A stretch of DNA of 64,000 nucleotides. Source: Nitrospira_D sp035465795. Its GTDB lineage: Bacteria > Nitrospirota > Nitrospiria > Nitrospirales > Nitrospiraceae. Below the pieces are notes generated by a model. It was not told the DNA's origin, ran no database searches, and worked only from the letters and a program-made list of their open reading frames with translations. The first letter of the stretch is position 1, and every line of letters starts with the position of its first letter. The stretch covers positions 25,092 through 89,091 of the forward strand of contig NZ_JBMWAN010000007.1 in NCBI RefSeq assembly GCF_049546785.1, given 5' to 3'. Shown in pieces: positions 57,081 through 64,000 of the stretch. Made by a program: the position numbers and the translations under genes.

Positions 57081-60000
57081 ATGATCAAGACACTCCTGTC
57101 CCACCCCCTCCGCGGCCTGCTCGTCGCACAGTTTTTCGGCGCCTTCAACGACAATGCCTGGAAGCTGATGGTCGCGCTGCTCGGCATCCGCCAGGTGACG
57201 GCCGGTATGACGCCGGGGCCCGAGTTGGAAGCCGCCTCACAAGCACAGACCACCCTGACCTTCGTCATCTTCACCCTCCCGCTGGTGCTGATCTCGCTGG
57301 TGGCCGGCGTGCTGGCCGACCGCGTCAGCAAACGGACCGTCATTGTCGCCATGAAAGCCGTGGAAGTCGGACTGATGGCCGCCGGCACGCTGGCGCTCTT
57401 CATCAATCCGTCCGGCGGCTGGCTTCCCCTCATCGTCCTCGGCTGTCTGGGGGTGCACAGCGCGCTGTTCGGGCCGGCGAAATACGGGATTCTCCCGGAG
57501 ATCCTTCCGCACGACCGCTTGTCTCAGGGCAACGGCGTTCTCGAACTCAGCACCTTTCTCGCGATTCTCGGCGGCACCGCCATAGGCGGCCTGCTCCTTG
57601 ACGGGGTGGGAACGACCACATGGCTGGCGCCCCTTGTCCTGACAATCCTGTCACTCATCGGCTTCGGCGCCTCGCTGACCGTCCCGTCTGTGCCGGTCGC
57701 ACGAACGGAAGGCGGCCTGGGCTCGACCGTCGCGGGGGCCGTTCAGGCGGTACGGACCAATCGCACACTGTTCCTCGCCGTGCTTGGCTCCGCGTTCTTT
57801 TGGACCGTCGCCAGCCTGGTCTCGCAGGATATTCTGGTCTTTACAAAAACGGTGCTGCACCTCTCGGACGGGCTCTCCGGCCTCCCCCTGGCGTTCTTGT
57901 CAATCGGCATCGGCGCGGGCGCCGTGATCGCAGGCAAACTGTCCGGCGACCGGGTCGAATACGGGCTGATCCCGCTGGGCGCCTTCGGAATCTGTTGCTT
58001 CCTCCTGCTGCCGGGGCTGCTGAGCCCCGGACTCGCCGGCACGCTCATCTTGATGACGGGCCTCGGCCTGTCCTGCGGGCTGTTCGTCGTCCCGCTCAAT
58101 TCACTCATCCAGTGGCACGCCCCGGCCGACCGGCGCGGCAGCGTTATTGCCCTCTCCAACACTTGTACGTATAGTGGAGTCCTCATGGGATCGCTCAGCG
58201 GCGGCGTCTTTGCTTCTCTCGGCCTCTCGACCACCGGCATTCTCCTCGCGGCGGCTCTGGCCACCTTTCTTGGAACGCTCTGGGCGCTGTGGCTGGTCCC
58301 GAGCGCCTTCGTTCGTCTCGTCCTGATCCTGCTGACCAAGACCCTCTATCGCCTCAAGATCCTCGGGCAGGCGAATGTGCCCCAGACCGGCGGCGCGCTG
58401 CTCGTGCCGAACCACATGTCCCTCGTGGACGGCTTTCTGCTGATCGCCAGCCTCGACCGGCCGATCCGCTTCGTCGTGGACGCCGCGTATGCCTCGCATC
58501 CCCTGCTGAAGTGGCTGATGGACATCATGCAGGTCATCCCCATCTCCTCGTCCGGAGGGCCGCGCGTGATCCTGCGCGCGTTGCGCAGCGCCGGCCAGGC
58601 CCTCGACGACGGCGAGATCGTCTGCATTTTCCCGGAAGGGCAGATTACCAGGACCGGCACGCTCCTCCCCTTTCGGCGCGGGTTCGAACGCATCGTCAAA
58701 GGCCGGACCGTGCCGATCATTCCGGTGCATCTGGACCGGATCTGGGGCAGCCTGTTCAGCTTCGTGAAAGGGCGCTTCATCTGGAAGCTCCCGGAGCAGA
58801 TTCCCTATCCGGTCACCGTGTCGTTCGGCGCGCCGCAACCGGCCGAGACCCCGGCGCATGAACTCCGCCGGCTGGTGCGCGAGCTGGGCGAAGCCGCCTG
58901 GCGGGTGCGCAAAGCCTACCAGCAGCCGATTCACCGGCCGGTCATCTCGGCCTGGCGCCGTCATCCGCTCACCTTCGCCATGGCCGACGCCACTCGCCCC
59001 AGCATCACCGGATTCACAGCATTGGTGGGAACCATCACGCTCGCGCGCGTCATGAAATCCCACTGGGAAGGCCAGCGCCATGTGGGTCTCCTGCTGCCCC
59101 CGAGTGTCCCCGGCGCCCTGCTCAACGTCGCCGCCGCCCTCGCCGGCAAAACGAGCGTGAACCTGAACTACACCGTCGGCCGTACCGGCCTTGAGTCCGC
59201 GGTCACCCAGGCCGGGCTGAAGACCGTGCTGACCAGCCGGCTCTTTATTGAAAAGGCCAAGCTCGACATCCCCGGCGGCGTCGCCGTGCTCTATTTGGAG
59301 GACATCGCCAACACGATTTCAGGCGGGGCCAAAGCGACGGCTTTGCTGCTGGGCCTCTTCGCACCGATGGGATTGCTGGAGCGGGCCTGCGGCCGCACGG
59401 CGCCGATCAGCCTGGACGACCTCGCCACCATCATTTTCAGCAGCGGCAGCACGGGCGAACCGAAGGGCGTCATGCTCTCCCACTTCGCCATCAATTCGAA
59501 CGTCGAAGGCGCAGGGCAGGTCATTCACATCACCAAGGCCGACCGCGCGCTGGGCATCCTGCCCTTCTTCCACTCCTTCGGCTACATGCTGCTCTGGTTC
59601 TATGCGCGCCATAACACCGGCATCGTCTTCCATCCATCCCCGCTGGATGTCGGGGCCATCGGCGACCTCTGCAGCAAATACCGCATCTCCCTGTTGGTCG
59701 TGACGCCGACGTTTCTTCAGTTGTATCTGCGCCGCTGCACGCCGGAACAATTCAGCTATTTGCGCGTCGTCCTCACCGGCGCGGAGAAGCTCCCGCTCCG
59801 CCTGGTGCAGGCCTTCCAGGATAAGTTCGGCATCACGCCGGTCGAAGGCTACGGGGTGACGGAATGCGCGCCGGTCATCTCGTCCAATTGCCCGGACTTC
59901 CGCGCCTCCGGTTTCTACCAGGTCGCTTCGCGACGCGGCACCGTGGGCCAGCCGTTCCCCGGCGTGTCCGTGCGCATCGTCGATCCGGACACCTGGGCCA

Positions 60001-60506
60001 TTCTCCCGCCGGGCCGGCCCGGCATGTTGCTGGTGAAGGGCCCCAATGTCATGAGCGGCTATCTGGGACGGGAAGACCTCACAGCCAAAGCCGTGAAGGA
60101 CGGCTGGTACATCACCGGGGACATCGCCACGCTGGACGAAGACGGCTTTCTCACGATCACCGACCGGCTCTCCCGCTTTTCCAAAATCGGCGGCGAAATG
60201 GTCCCCCACGGCAAAGTCGAGGACGCATTGCAGCAGGCAGCCGGCGCCGAGATGCAGGTCTTCGCCGTCACCGGCCTGCCGGATGAGAAAAAAGGCGAAC
60301 GGCTGGCCGTGCTCTACACCATCGACGAAGCCGCCATCCCGACGCTGCTCGACAAGCTGGCCGCCAGCGGGTTGCCCAATCTCTTCCTCCCGGCAAAAAA
60401 TCAGTTTGTGAAAGTCGAGGCCCTCCCGATTCTCGGCACGGGGAAATTGGATCTGCGCGGGGTGAAACAGATCGCGATGGAGCGGCTGCAGGGACGCGAC
60501 ACGTGA
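57081..60506 (+). CDS. LplT-Aas fusion: lysophospholipid transporter with acyltransferase and acyl-ACP synthetase
   Basis: 1141 residues combining functions that E. coli splits into lplT and aas. Residues 1 to about 415 are an MFS domain (FGAFNDNAWKLMVALLGI start, MFS loop GVLADRVSKRTV). About 430-630 is a PlsC acyltransferase with NHMSLVDGFLL (the HX4D motif) and FPEGQITRTG. From about 650 to the end is an AMP-forming adenylation domain with TIIFSSGSTGEPKGVMLSH, GYGVTECAP and ITDRLSRFSKIGGEM. It would take up lysophosphatidylethanolamine and reacylate it. Start ATG at 57081. Confidence 0.93.
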   Translation: MIKTLLSHPLRGLLVAQFFGAFNDNAWKLMVALLGIRQVTAGMTPGPELEAASQAQTTLTFVIFTLPLVLISLVAGVLADRVSKRTVIVAMKAVEVGLMAAGTLALFINPSGGWLPLIVLGCLGVHSALFGPAKYGILPEILPHDRLSQGNGVLELSTFLAILGGTAIGGLLLDGVGTTTWLAPLVLTILSLIGFGASLTVPSVPVARTEGGLGSTVAGAVQAVRTNRTLFLAVLGSAFFWTVASLVSQDILVFTKTVLHLSDGLSGLPLAFLSIGIGAGAVIAGKLSGDRVEYGLIPLGAFGICCFLLLPGLLSPGLAGTLILMTGLGLSCGLFVVPLNSLIQWHAPADRRGSVIALSNTCTYSGVLMGSLSGGVFASLGLSTTGILLAAALATFLGTLWALWLVPSAFVRLVLILLTKTLYRLKILGQANVPQTGGALLVPNHMSLVDGFLLIASLDRPIRFVVDAAYASHPLLKWLMDIMQVIPISSSGGPRVILRALRSAGQALDDGEIVCIFPEGQITRTGTLLPFRRGFERIVKGRTVPIIPVHLDRIWGSLFSFVKGRFIWKLPEQIPYPVTVSFGAPQPAETPAHELRRLVRELGEAAWRVRKAYQQPIHRPVISAWRRHPLTFAMADATRPSITGFTALVGTITLARVMKSHWEGQRHVGLLLPPSVPGALLNVAAALAGKTSVNLNYTVGRTGLESAVTQAGLKTVLTSRLFIEKAKLDIPGGVAVLYLEDIANTISGGAKATALLLGLFAPMGLLERACGRTAPISLDDLATIIFSSGSTGEPKGVMLSHFAINSNVEGAGQVIHITKADRALGILPFFHSFGYMLLWFYARHNTGIVFHPSPLDVGAIGDLCSKYRISLLVVTPTFLQLYLRRCTPEQFSYLRVVLTGAEKLPLRLVQAFQDKFGITPVEGYGVTECAPVISSNCPDFRASGFYQVASRRGTVGQPFPGVSVRIVDPDTWAILPPGRPGMLLVKGPNVMSGYLGREDLTAKAVKDGWYITGDIATLDEDGFLTITDRLSRFSKIGGEMVPHGKVEDALQQAAGAEMQVFAVTGLPDEKKGERLAVLYTIDEAAIPTLLDKLAASGLPNLFLPAKNQFVKVEALPILGTGKLDLRGVKQIAMERLQGRDT

Positions 60507-60530
60507 CTCATCTCCCGTGGAGCGTTTCTC

Positions 60531-60562
60531 GCGAGATACGAACGACGAGGCGCGAGATACGA
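60531..60562. repeat. direct repeat GCGAGATACGA in a gap
   Basis: GCGAGATACGA occurs at 60531-60541 and again at 60552-60562, with CGAACGACG overlapping the first copy at 60539-60547. A GCGAGATAC also occurs at 62099-62107, just before the DUF4384-type gene. It lies immediately upstream of the amidohydrolase start at 60574. Confidence 0.6.
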
Positions 60563-60573
60563 GGATAAAACAA

Positions 60574-61560
60574 GTGGCACCTACGGACAAATCGCTGATC
60601 GATTGCCACGTTCATCTGGCCGCGCTGCCGGAGGGAGACAACGGCTGCCATATCTCGCCCAGGATGCTGAAGAGCCCGCTGTTTCGCTTTCTGTTTTGGA
60701 AACATGGGCTCTCAGTGGACCGGCCACGCGAGGCCAACGAGAAATATCTCGAAGACCTGCTCGTCGAATTGCGGGCCTCCCGTCACGTGCAGAAGGCGGT
60801 GCTGCTCGGGATGGACGGGCATTACGATTCCAGCGGCGCGCTCAGCCTGGAACATACCGACCTCCTCGTCAGCAACGACTATGTGCTCAAGGCCGCCCGG
60901 GCCCATCCAAACGAATTACTGGCCGGCGTCTCCGTCAACCCCCAGCGGCGGGACGCGCTCGATGAGGTCCACCGCTGCGCAGACGCCGGTGCCACGCTGG
61001 TCAAGGTGCTGCCGAACGCGCAGCAGTTCGACCCGGCTGATCCGAAGTACAAGCCGTTCTATCGGGCGCTCGCCGAGCGGAAGCTCCCGTTTCTGAGCCA
61101 CGTGGGCTATGAGTTCAGCTTGATCGGCAAAGACCAATCGGTCGGCGAGCCCGACCGGCTGAGAGTCGCGCTGGACGAAGGCGCCACCGTGATCGCCGCC
61201 CATGCCTGCAGCTACGGCCTGATCCTGTTCGAGAAGTTCCTGCCGACGCTACGCGACCTTGTGCAACGCTATCCGCATTTCTACGCGGACATTTCCGCCC
61301 TCACGCTGCCCAACCGGTTCCGGATGCTCTTCCATTTGCGCAAGTATCCGGACGTGCAGGAGCGCCTGCTCTTCGGCACCGACTATCCCCTCTCCGTCTT
61401 TCATATCGCCGCCTGGGGACGCGTCGCGCTCGGCACCTTGCGCAAGATGATCCGCACGAAGAACCGCTTCGACCGGCAGGTCGCGGTCTGCACCGGTTTG
61501 AATCTGGGCTTCCGCTCGTTGGCCGGACTCCTGCCTCGTTCTCCATCGACTTCACGCTAA
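60574..61560 (+). CDS. amidohydrolase-family (TIM-barrel) metal hydrolase
   Basis: 328 residues from GTG at 60574, with GAGG 9 bases upstream. A GTG at 60517 is also open but runs through the repeat. LIDCHVHLAAL carries the His-x-His metal site, VKAVLLGMDGHYD and LAGVSVNPQRRDALDEVHRCADAGATLVKVLPNAQQF, the third-ligand His in FLSHVGYEF, VIAAHACSYG and YADISALTLPNRFRML, and LLFGTDYPLSVF with an Asp. This fits a decarboxylase- or aminocarboxymuconate-like metal hydrolase; no substrate can be inferred. Its TAA overlaps the next ATG as TAATG. Confidence 0.87.
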   Translation: MAPTDKSLIDCHVHLAALPEGDNGCHISPRMLKSPLFRFLFWKHGLSVDRPREANEKYLEDLLVELRASRHVQKAVLLGMDGHYDSSGALSLEHTDLLVSNDYVLKAARAHPNELLAGVSVNPQRRDALDEVHRCADAGATLVKVLPNAQQFDPADPKYKPFYRALAERKLPFLSHVGYEFSLIGKDQSVGEPDRLRVALDEGATVIAAHACSYGLILFEKFLPTLRDLVQRYPHFYADISALTLPNRFRMLFHLRKYPDVQERLLFGTDYPLSVFHIAAWGRVALGTLRKMIRTKNRFDRQVAVCTGLNLGFRSLAGLLPRSPSTSR

Positions 61561-62057
61561 TGGATCGCAACCACGTCTTCATAACGCTCCGCGAAAGGAT
61601 TCTGGGCTTCGCGACCTCACGTGTATCGAGAGAACAGGCCGAGGACCTGACTCAAGAGGTGCTGGTAGTCCTCCACGAGAAATACCCTCACGTCACAGCC
61701 CTGACCGAACTTGTTCCCTTGGCCTTTCAAGTCCTGCGGTTCAAGATGCTGGACGCCCGCCGGAAGTCCTTCCGGCGGGGAGAGTATAATCAGCAACCGA
61801 TCGAGGATAGACCGATCGCCGATCCGGCCGACGATCCGGCCACGCAACTGGATCAGAAGCAGCGCGTCGACCGGCTGCTCGCCGCCCTGAACCAACTCGG
61901 CGAACGCTGCCGGGAACTCTTCAAATGGAAGCTGGAGGGCAAGACCTTCCCCGAGATTCAGAAGATGATGGGCCAGCATTCGATCAATACGATCTATACG
62001 TGGGATCTCCGCTGCAGAAAACAGCTCTTATCCGTCATGGGCGGGTCATGGGAGTGA
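61560..62057 (+). CDS. small sigma-70-type (ECF) RNA polymerase sigma factor
   Basis: 165 residues, ATG at 61560 in a TAATG overlap with the amidohydrolase stop. Sigma region 2: ERILGFATSRVSREQAEDLTQEVLVVLHEKY and LAFQVLRFKMLDARRKSF. Region 4: LLAALNQLGERCRELFKWKLEGKTFPEIQKMMGQHSINTIYTWDLRCRKQL with a helix-turn-helix. Extra-cytoplasmic-function size. It may read a stress signal through the protein encoded 53 bases downstream. It is not translated from a separate promoter that I can see. Confidence 0.88.
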   Translation: MDRNHVFITLRERILGFATSRVSREQAEDLTQEVLVVLHEKYPHVTALTELVPLAFQVLRFKMLDARRKSFRRGEYNQQPIEDRPIADPADDPATQLDQKQRVDRLLAALNQLGERCRELFKWKLEGKTFPEIQKMMGQHSINTIYTWDLRCRKQLLSVMGGSWE

Positions 62058-62110
62058 GGGGAAGCGCTGAGTCCTGAGCGCCGGGTGCTGACCATTTCGC
62101 GAGATACACG

Positions 62111-63496
62111 ATGGCTAAACCACAACTCGAACATCTCCTCGGCGGTTTCGCGGCGGACCAGCTGACACCCGACGAAAAGCAACGGCTCTACAGCGCCGCG
62201 CTGCACGATCAGGAACTCTTCAACGCGCTGGCCGACGAGCAGGCGCTGAAGGAATTGCTGGCCGATCCCGCTGCGCGACGCAGACTGTTGCAGGCACTGA
62301 ACCAGACGAGCCCGTCAGGTGCGGGAGGCTCGCTCTCCTGGACAGGTTGGTTCCGCCGTCCTCCCAATCTGGCGCTGGCCGGCGGACTCGTCACGGCGGT
62401 CTTCGCCATTGTGCTCGGCACGAAGATGTATCAAGACAGCCTCAAACAGGCTGCTCAGTCCATTGCACACGAGGAGTCCGCACCTGCGGCACCACCGGCT
62501 CCGGCACCCTCAGGCTCGCAGCCGGTAGAACCCGCGGTGACTCCGGCAAAGAAAGATGGCCCGAGCGACAAGTTGGCGAAGCCAGCACCTCCCGCCCCGC
62601 CTCTCTCCAAAGAGTCACGAGCCTCTGACGCCGGCCGTCAAAACCTGACCACACCCAACGAGCAAGACCGAGCCCCCAGCCAAGCCGAAGCCCCAATGAC
62701 TATGCGCGGGAAGGCAGCAGAGGAGGTGGCCCCCGTCACCGGTCAGCAGATCGCGCAAGCCCCTCACGCACCTGCGGCTTCGATGCCTGTTCCGATGCAA
62801 GCCCCGGCCAAGGCCCCGGTCGCCGGAGCTGCCGCCCCAACAATCAGCGCACGTGCGCTGTTTTATGGCGGACTGGCGGCTCGCGTGGCCGCAGAAGCCC
62901 TGCCCCCAGAACGAGAACAGGCCGCAAAGACCATGGATGAATCGCCCCCCCAAGCCAACCGGCTCGAGCGGAAGCGGGAAGGGATGTCACCCTTGGGCAA
63001 CGTCGCCGGTGCGTCGGCAACAACTACCCCCCTGGGCTTGCGCTGTAGTTTCGTCGTGCGCGGGAGCGACGGGCAGGACCGGGAAGCGGATGCGGCAACA
63101 GCGGCGGGTACGGAGCCGGTGCGCCTGACCGTGCAAACCAATCAGAATGCCTATCTGCAAGTCTGGATGATGAGCGGCCCCTCAACAACACAACTGCTGT
63201 TCCCCGCCAAAGGAAGCGGTCAGATCTCAGCCAGAGTAGCCGCCGGACAGCGCCAATCCATTCCGTTGCCGGCAGAGCACAACGCCGCCGCTCTCATTGT
63301 TCGGGTGTCTCTCGTTCCCTTCGGGCCTGTCAGCCGACAGGAAGCCGCGCTGCTCGACCGACCGGGTGCCGGACAACTCCGGGAAGTGGTCGCCACGCCA
63401 AGTCCAACCGGACAAGCGGAGCATGCGACATATGTTGTGACAGCCGACCCGTCAACTCCAATACAGGCGGTTCTCGAACTCGCTCCACGCCGCTGA
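62111..63496 (+). CDS. single-pass membrane protein with DUF4384-like C-terminus, possible anti-sigma factor
   Basis: 461 residues. A cytosolic N-terminal region of about 80 residues (LEHLLGGFAADQLTPDEKQRLYSAAL, LFNALADEQALKELLADPAARRRLL) looks helical, as anti-sigma domains do. A membrane helix follows at about 88-105 (NLALAGGLVTAVFAIVLG). About 200 residues of Pro/Ala-rich linker lead to a beta-rich C-terminal domain (about 310-440) resembling DUF4384: VRLTVQTNQNAYLQVWMMSGPSTTQLLFPAKGSG. It follows an ECF sigma gene, which suggests partnership. The zinc site of common anti-sigma domains is not seen. Confidence 0.78.
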   Translation: MAKPQLEHLLGGFAADQLTPDEKQRLYSAALHDQELFNALADEQALKELLADPAARRRLLQALNQTSPSGAGGSLSWTGWFRRPPNLALAGGLVTAVFAIVLGTKMYQDSLKQAAQSIAHEESAPAAPPAPAPSGSQPVEPAVTPAKKDGPSDKLAKPAPPAPPLSKESRASDAGRQNLTTPNEQDRAPSQAEAPMTMRGKAAEEVAPVTGQQIAQAPHAPAASMPVPMQAPAKAPVAGAAAPTISARALFYGGLAARVAAEALPPEREQAAKTMDESPPQANRLERKREGMSPLGNVAGASATTTPLGLRCSFVVRGSDGQDREADAATAAGTEPVRLTVQTNQNAYLQVWMMSGPSTTQLLFPAKGSGQISARVAAGQRQSIPLPAEHNAAALIVRVSLVPFGPVSRQEAALLDRPGAGQLREVVATPSPTGQAEHATYVVTADPSTPIQAVLELAPRR

Positions 63497-63550
63497 TACC
63501 GCACGAGACGATTCCTCCAAGAGTGCTGACAAGGCGAGCAGCCACGCCAT

Positions 63551-63581
63551 TGCCTCCCGAGGGAGAAAATGCGTTATAATC
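63551..63581 (+). promoter_or_regulatory. candidate promoter with overlapping inverted repeat
   Basis: TTGCCT (63551-63556) and TATAAT (63576-63581), 19-base spacer, somewhat long. CTCCC-GA-GGGAG is a perfect inverted repeat inside the spacer near 63555-63566, a possible operator. The next gene starts about 90 bases downstream. Confidence 0.45.
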
Positions 63582-63672
63582 AACCTCGCGTTATCGGATG
63601 ATGCTCGACCGGGGCATCACAGCCGGTGCGTGATAGCAGGTACCAACTATTCATGTCTTGAGAGGACTTACC

Positions 63673-64000
63673 ATGCGCGCTGTACTGATCGCTCTCATCG
63701 CACTCTTTTACGGAATCAGTCCCTCCGCCTGGGCCTATGAAGAAATCGCGGTGTCTGAGGGAGGCACCCTCACGGGTACCGTGAAGCTGGAGGGGACCGT
63801 CCCCAAGCCGAAGGGCTACAATCTGACCACGTTGCCCGACCCCTTCTATTGCGGCCGCATCTCCGATGGGCAAGGCTGGCGTATCCTGCAGCCGTTCAAC
63901 GTCGGACCGGCCGGCGAGTTTCGCGAAGTCGTGGTCTATCTCGAGGGGATCGAGAAGGGCAAACCGTTCGACGTGGGGGGCGTGCCCCAGATCGAAGCCA
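63673..64000 (+). CDS. exported protein with carboxypeptidase-regulatory-like fold (partial)
   Basis: Begins with ATG at 63673 and runs off the right edge, so at least 109 residues. Signal peptide MRAVLIALIALFYGISPSAWAY, then a strand-rich part with GGTLTGTVKLEGTVPKPKGYN, resembling the carboxypeptidase-regulatory or CnaB-like beta-sandwich. One Cys at FYCGRIS. The rest of the protein, including any haem or metal sites, lies outside the window, so no function is assigned. Confidence 0.75.
   Translation, partial: MRAVLIALIALFYGISPSAWAYEEIAVSEGGTLTGTVKLEGTVPKPKGYNLTTLPDPFYCGRISDGQGWRILQPFNVGPAGEFREVVVYLEGIEKGKPFDVGGVPQIEA

Overview
The window reads as ordinary chromosome of a GC-rich, aerobic or microaerobic Gram-negative bacterium. 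A member of the phylum Nitrospirota (Nitrospira-like) fits best. This is inference from gene content: a split biotin carboxylase/pyruvate carboxylase pair, a squalene-synthase-like enzyme next to a periplasmic cupredoxin, many small lipoproteins and exported proteins of unknown function, NtrY/NtrX, several REC-only signalling proteins, and short dispersed inverted repeats between genes. I see no rRNA, CRISPR array, transposase, prophage or plasmid function. There are two tRNA genes (Pro-CGG and Ala-CGC), both on the minus strand.

Layout. 1-2372: end of a Lys/Ala-rich protein, apt, an RpoS/RpoD-type sigma factor, acylphosphatase, tRNA-Pro. 2409-6022: alanine dehydrogenase behind an exported Lon-type protease, then a divergent four-gene run with a CxxC protein, a thioredoxin-like [2Fe-2S] ferredoxin, an unknown protein and a small Fe-S protein. 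6072-14521: DUF4382 lipoprotein, squalene-synthase-like enzyme, cupredoxin, HtpX, exported glutathione peroxidase, MFS carrier, YqeY. 14615-18945: four collinear signalling genes (REC with a cysteine-rich tail, REC-GGDEF, GAF hybrid kinase, Hpt). 19015-20715: DUF72, then a GIY-YIG ORF, three hairpins and a 40-bp palindrome abutting tRNA-Ala. 20890-28749: purM-purN, DUF4197, a second REC/Cys-tail protein, ntrY-ntrX, DUF1844.

28879-39546: mazG, haem genes hemE-hemH-hemG, a fatty acid desaturase with a long structured leader, an EamA carrier, small proteins, a PstS-like binding protein and a TIG-domain protein. 39706-43163: split pyruvate carboxylase. 43193-51570: lipoprotein hydrolase, a one-Cys thiol peroxidase lipoprotein, SthA transhydrogenase, TenA, FlgO-like protein, ThiD, an oxidase-subunit-I-like membrane protein, another hydrolase. 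51581-57000: formylglycine-enzyme-fold protein, methyltransferase, HU, MOSC, PrmA and a membrane-anchored MutS-type ATPase. 57081-64000: an LplT-Aas fusion of 1141 residues, an amidohydrolase overlapping a small sigma factor, its likely membrane partner with a DUF4384-like tail, and a truncated exported protein.

How the genes work together. The 14.6-18.9 kb block looks like a phosphorelay ending in c-di-GMP and in a receiver with a metal-binding tail rather than a DNA-binding output. NtrYX gives sigma-54 control. HemE, HemH and HemG supply late haem steps, and pyruvate carboxylase and SthA serve central carbon and NADPH balance. HtpX, Gpx, Tpx and the Lon-type protease handle envelope stress. 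The least described parts are the Fe-S/CxxC four-gene run, the sigma/DUF4384 pair, the lone oxidase-like protein with duplicated His motifs, the GIY-YIG/hairpin/tRNA-Ala segment and the dispersed repeat families.
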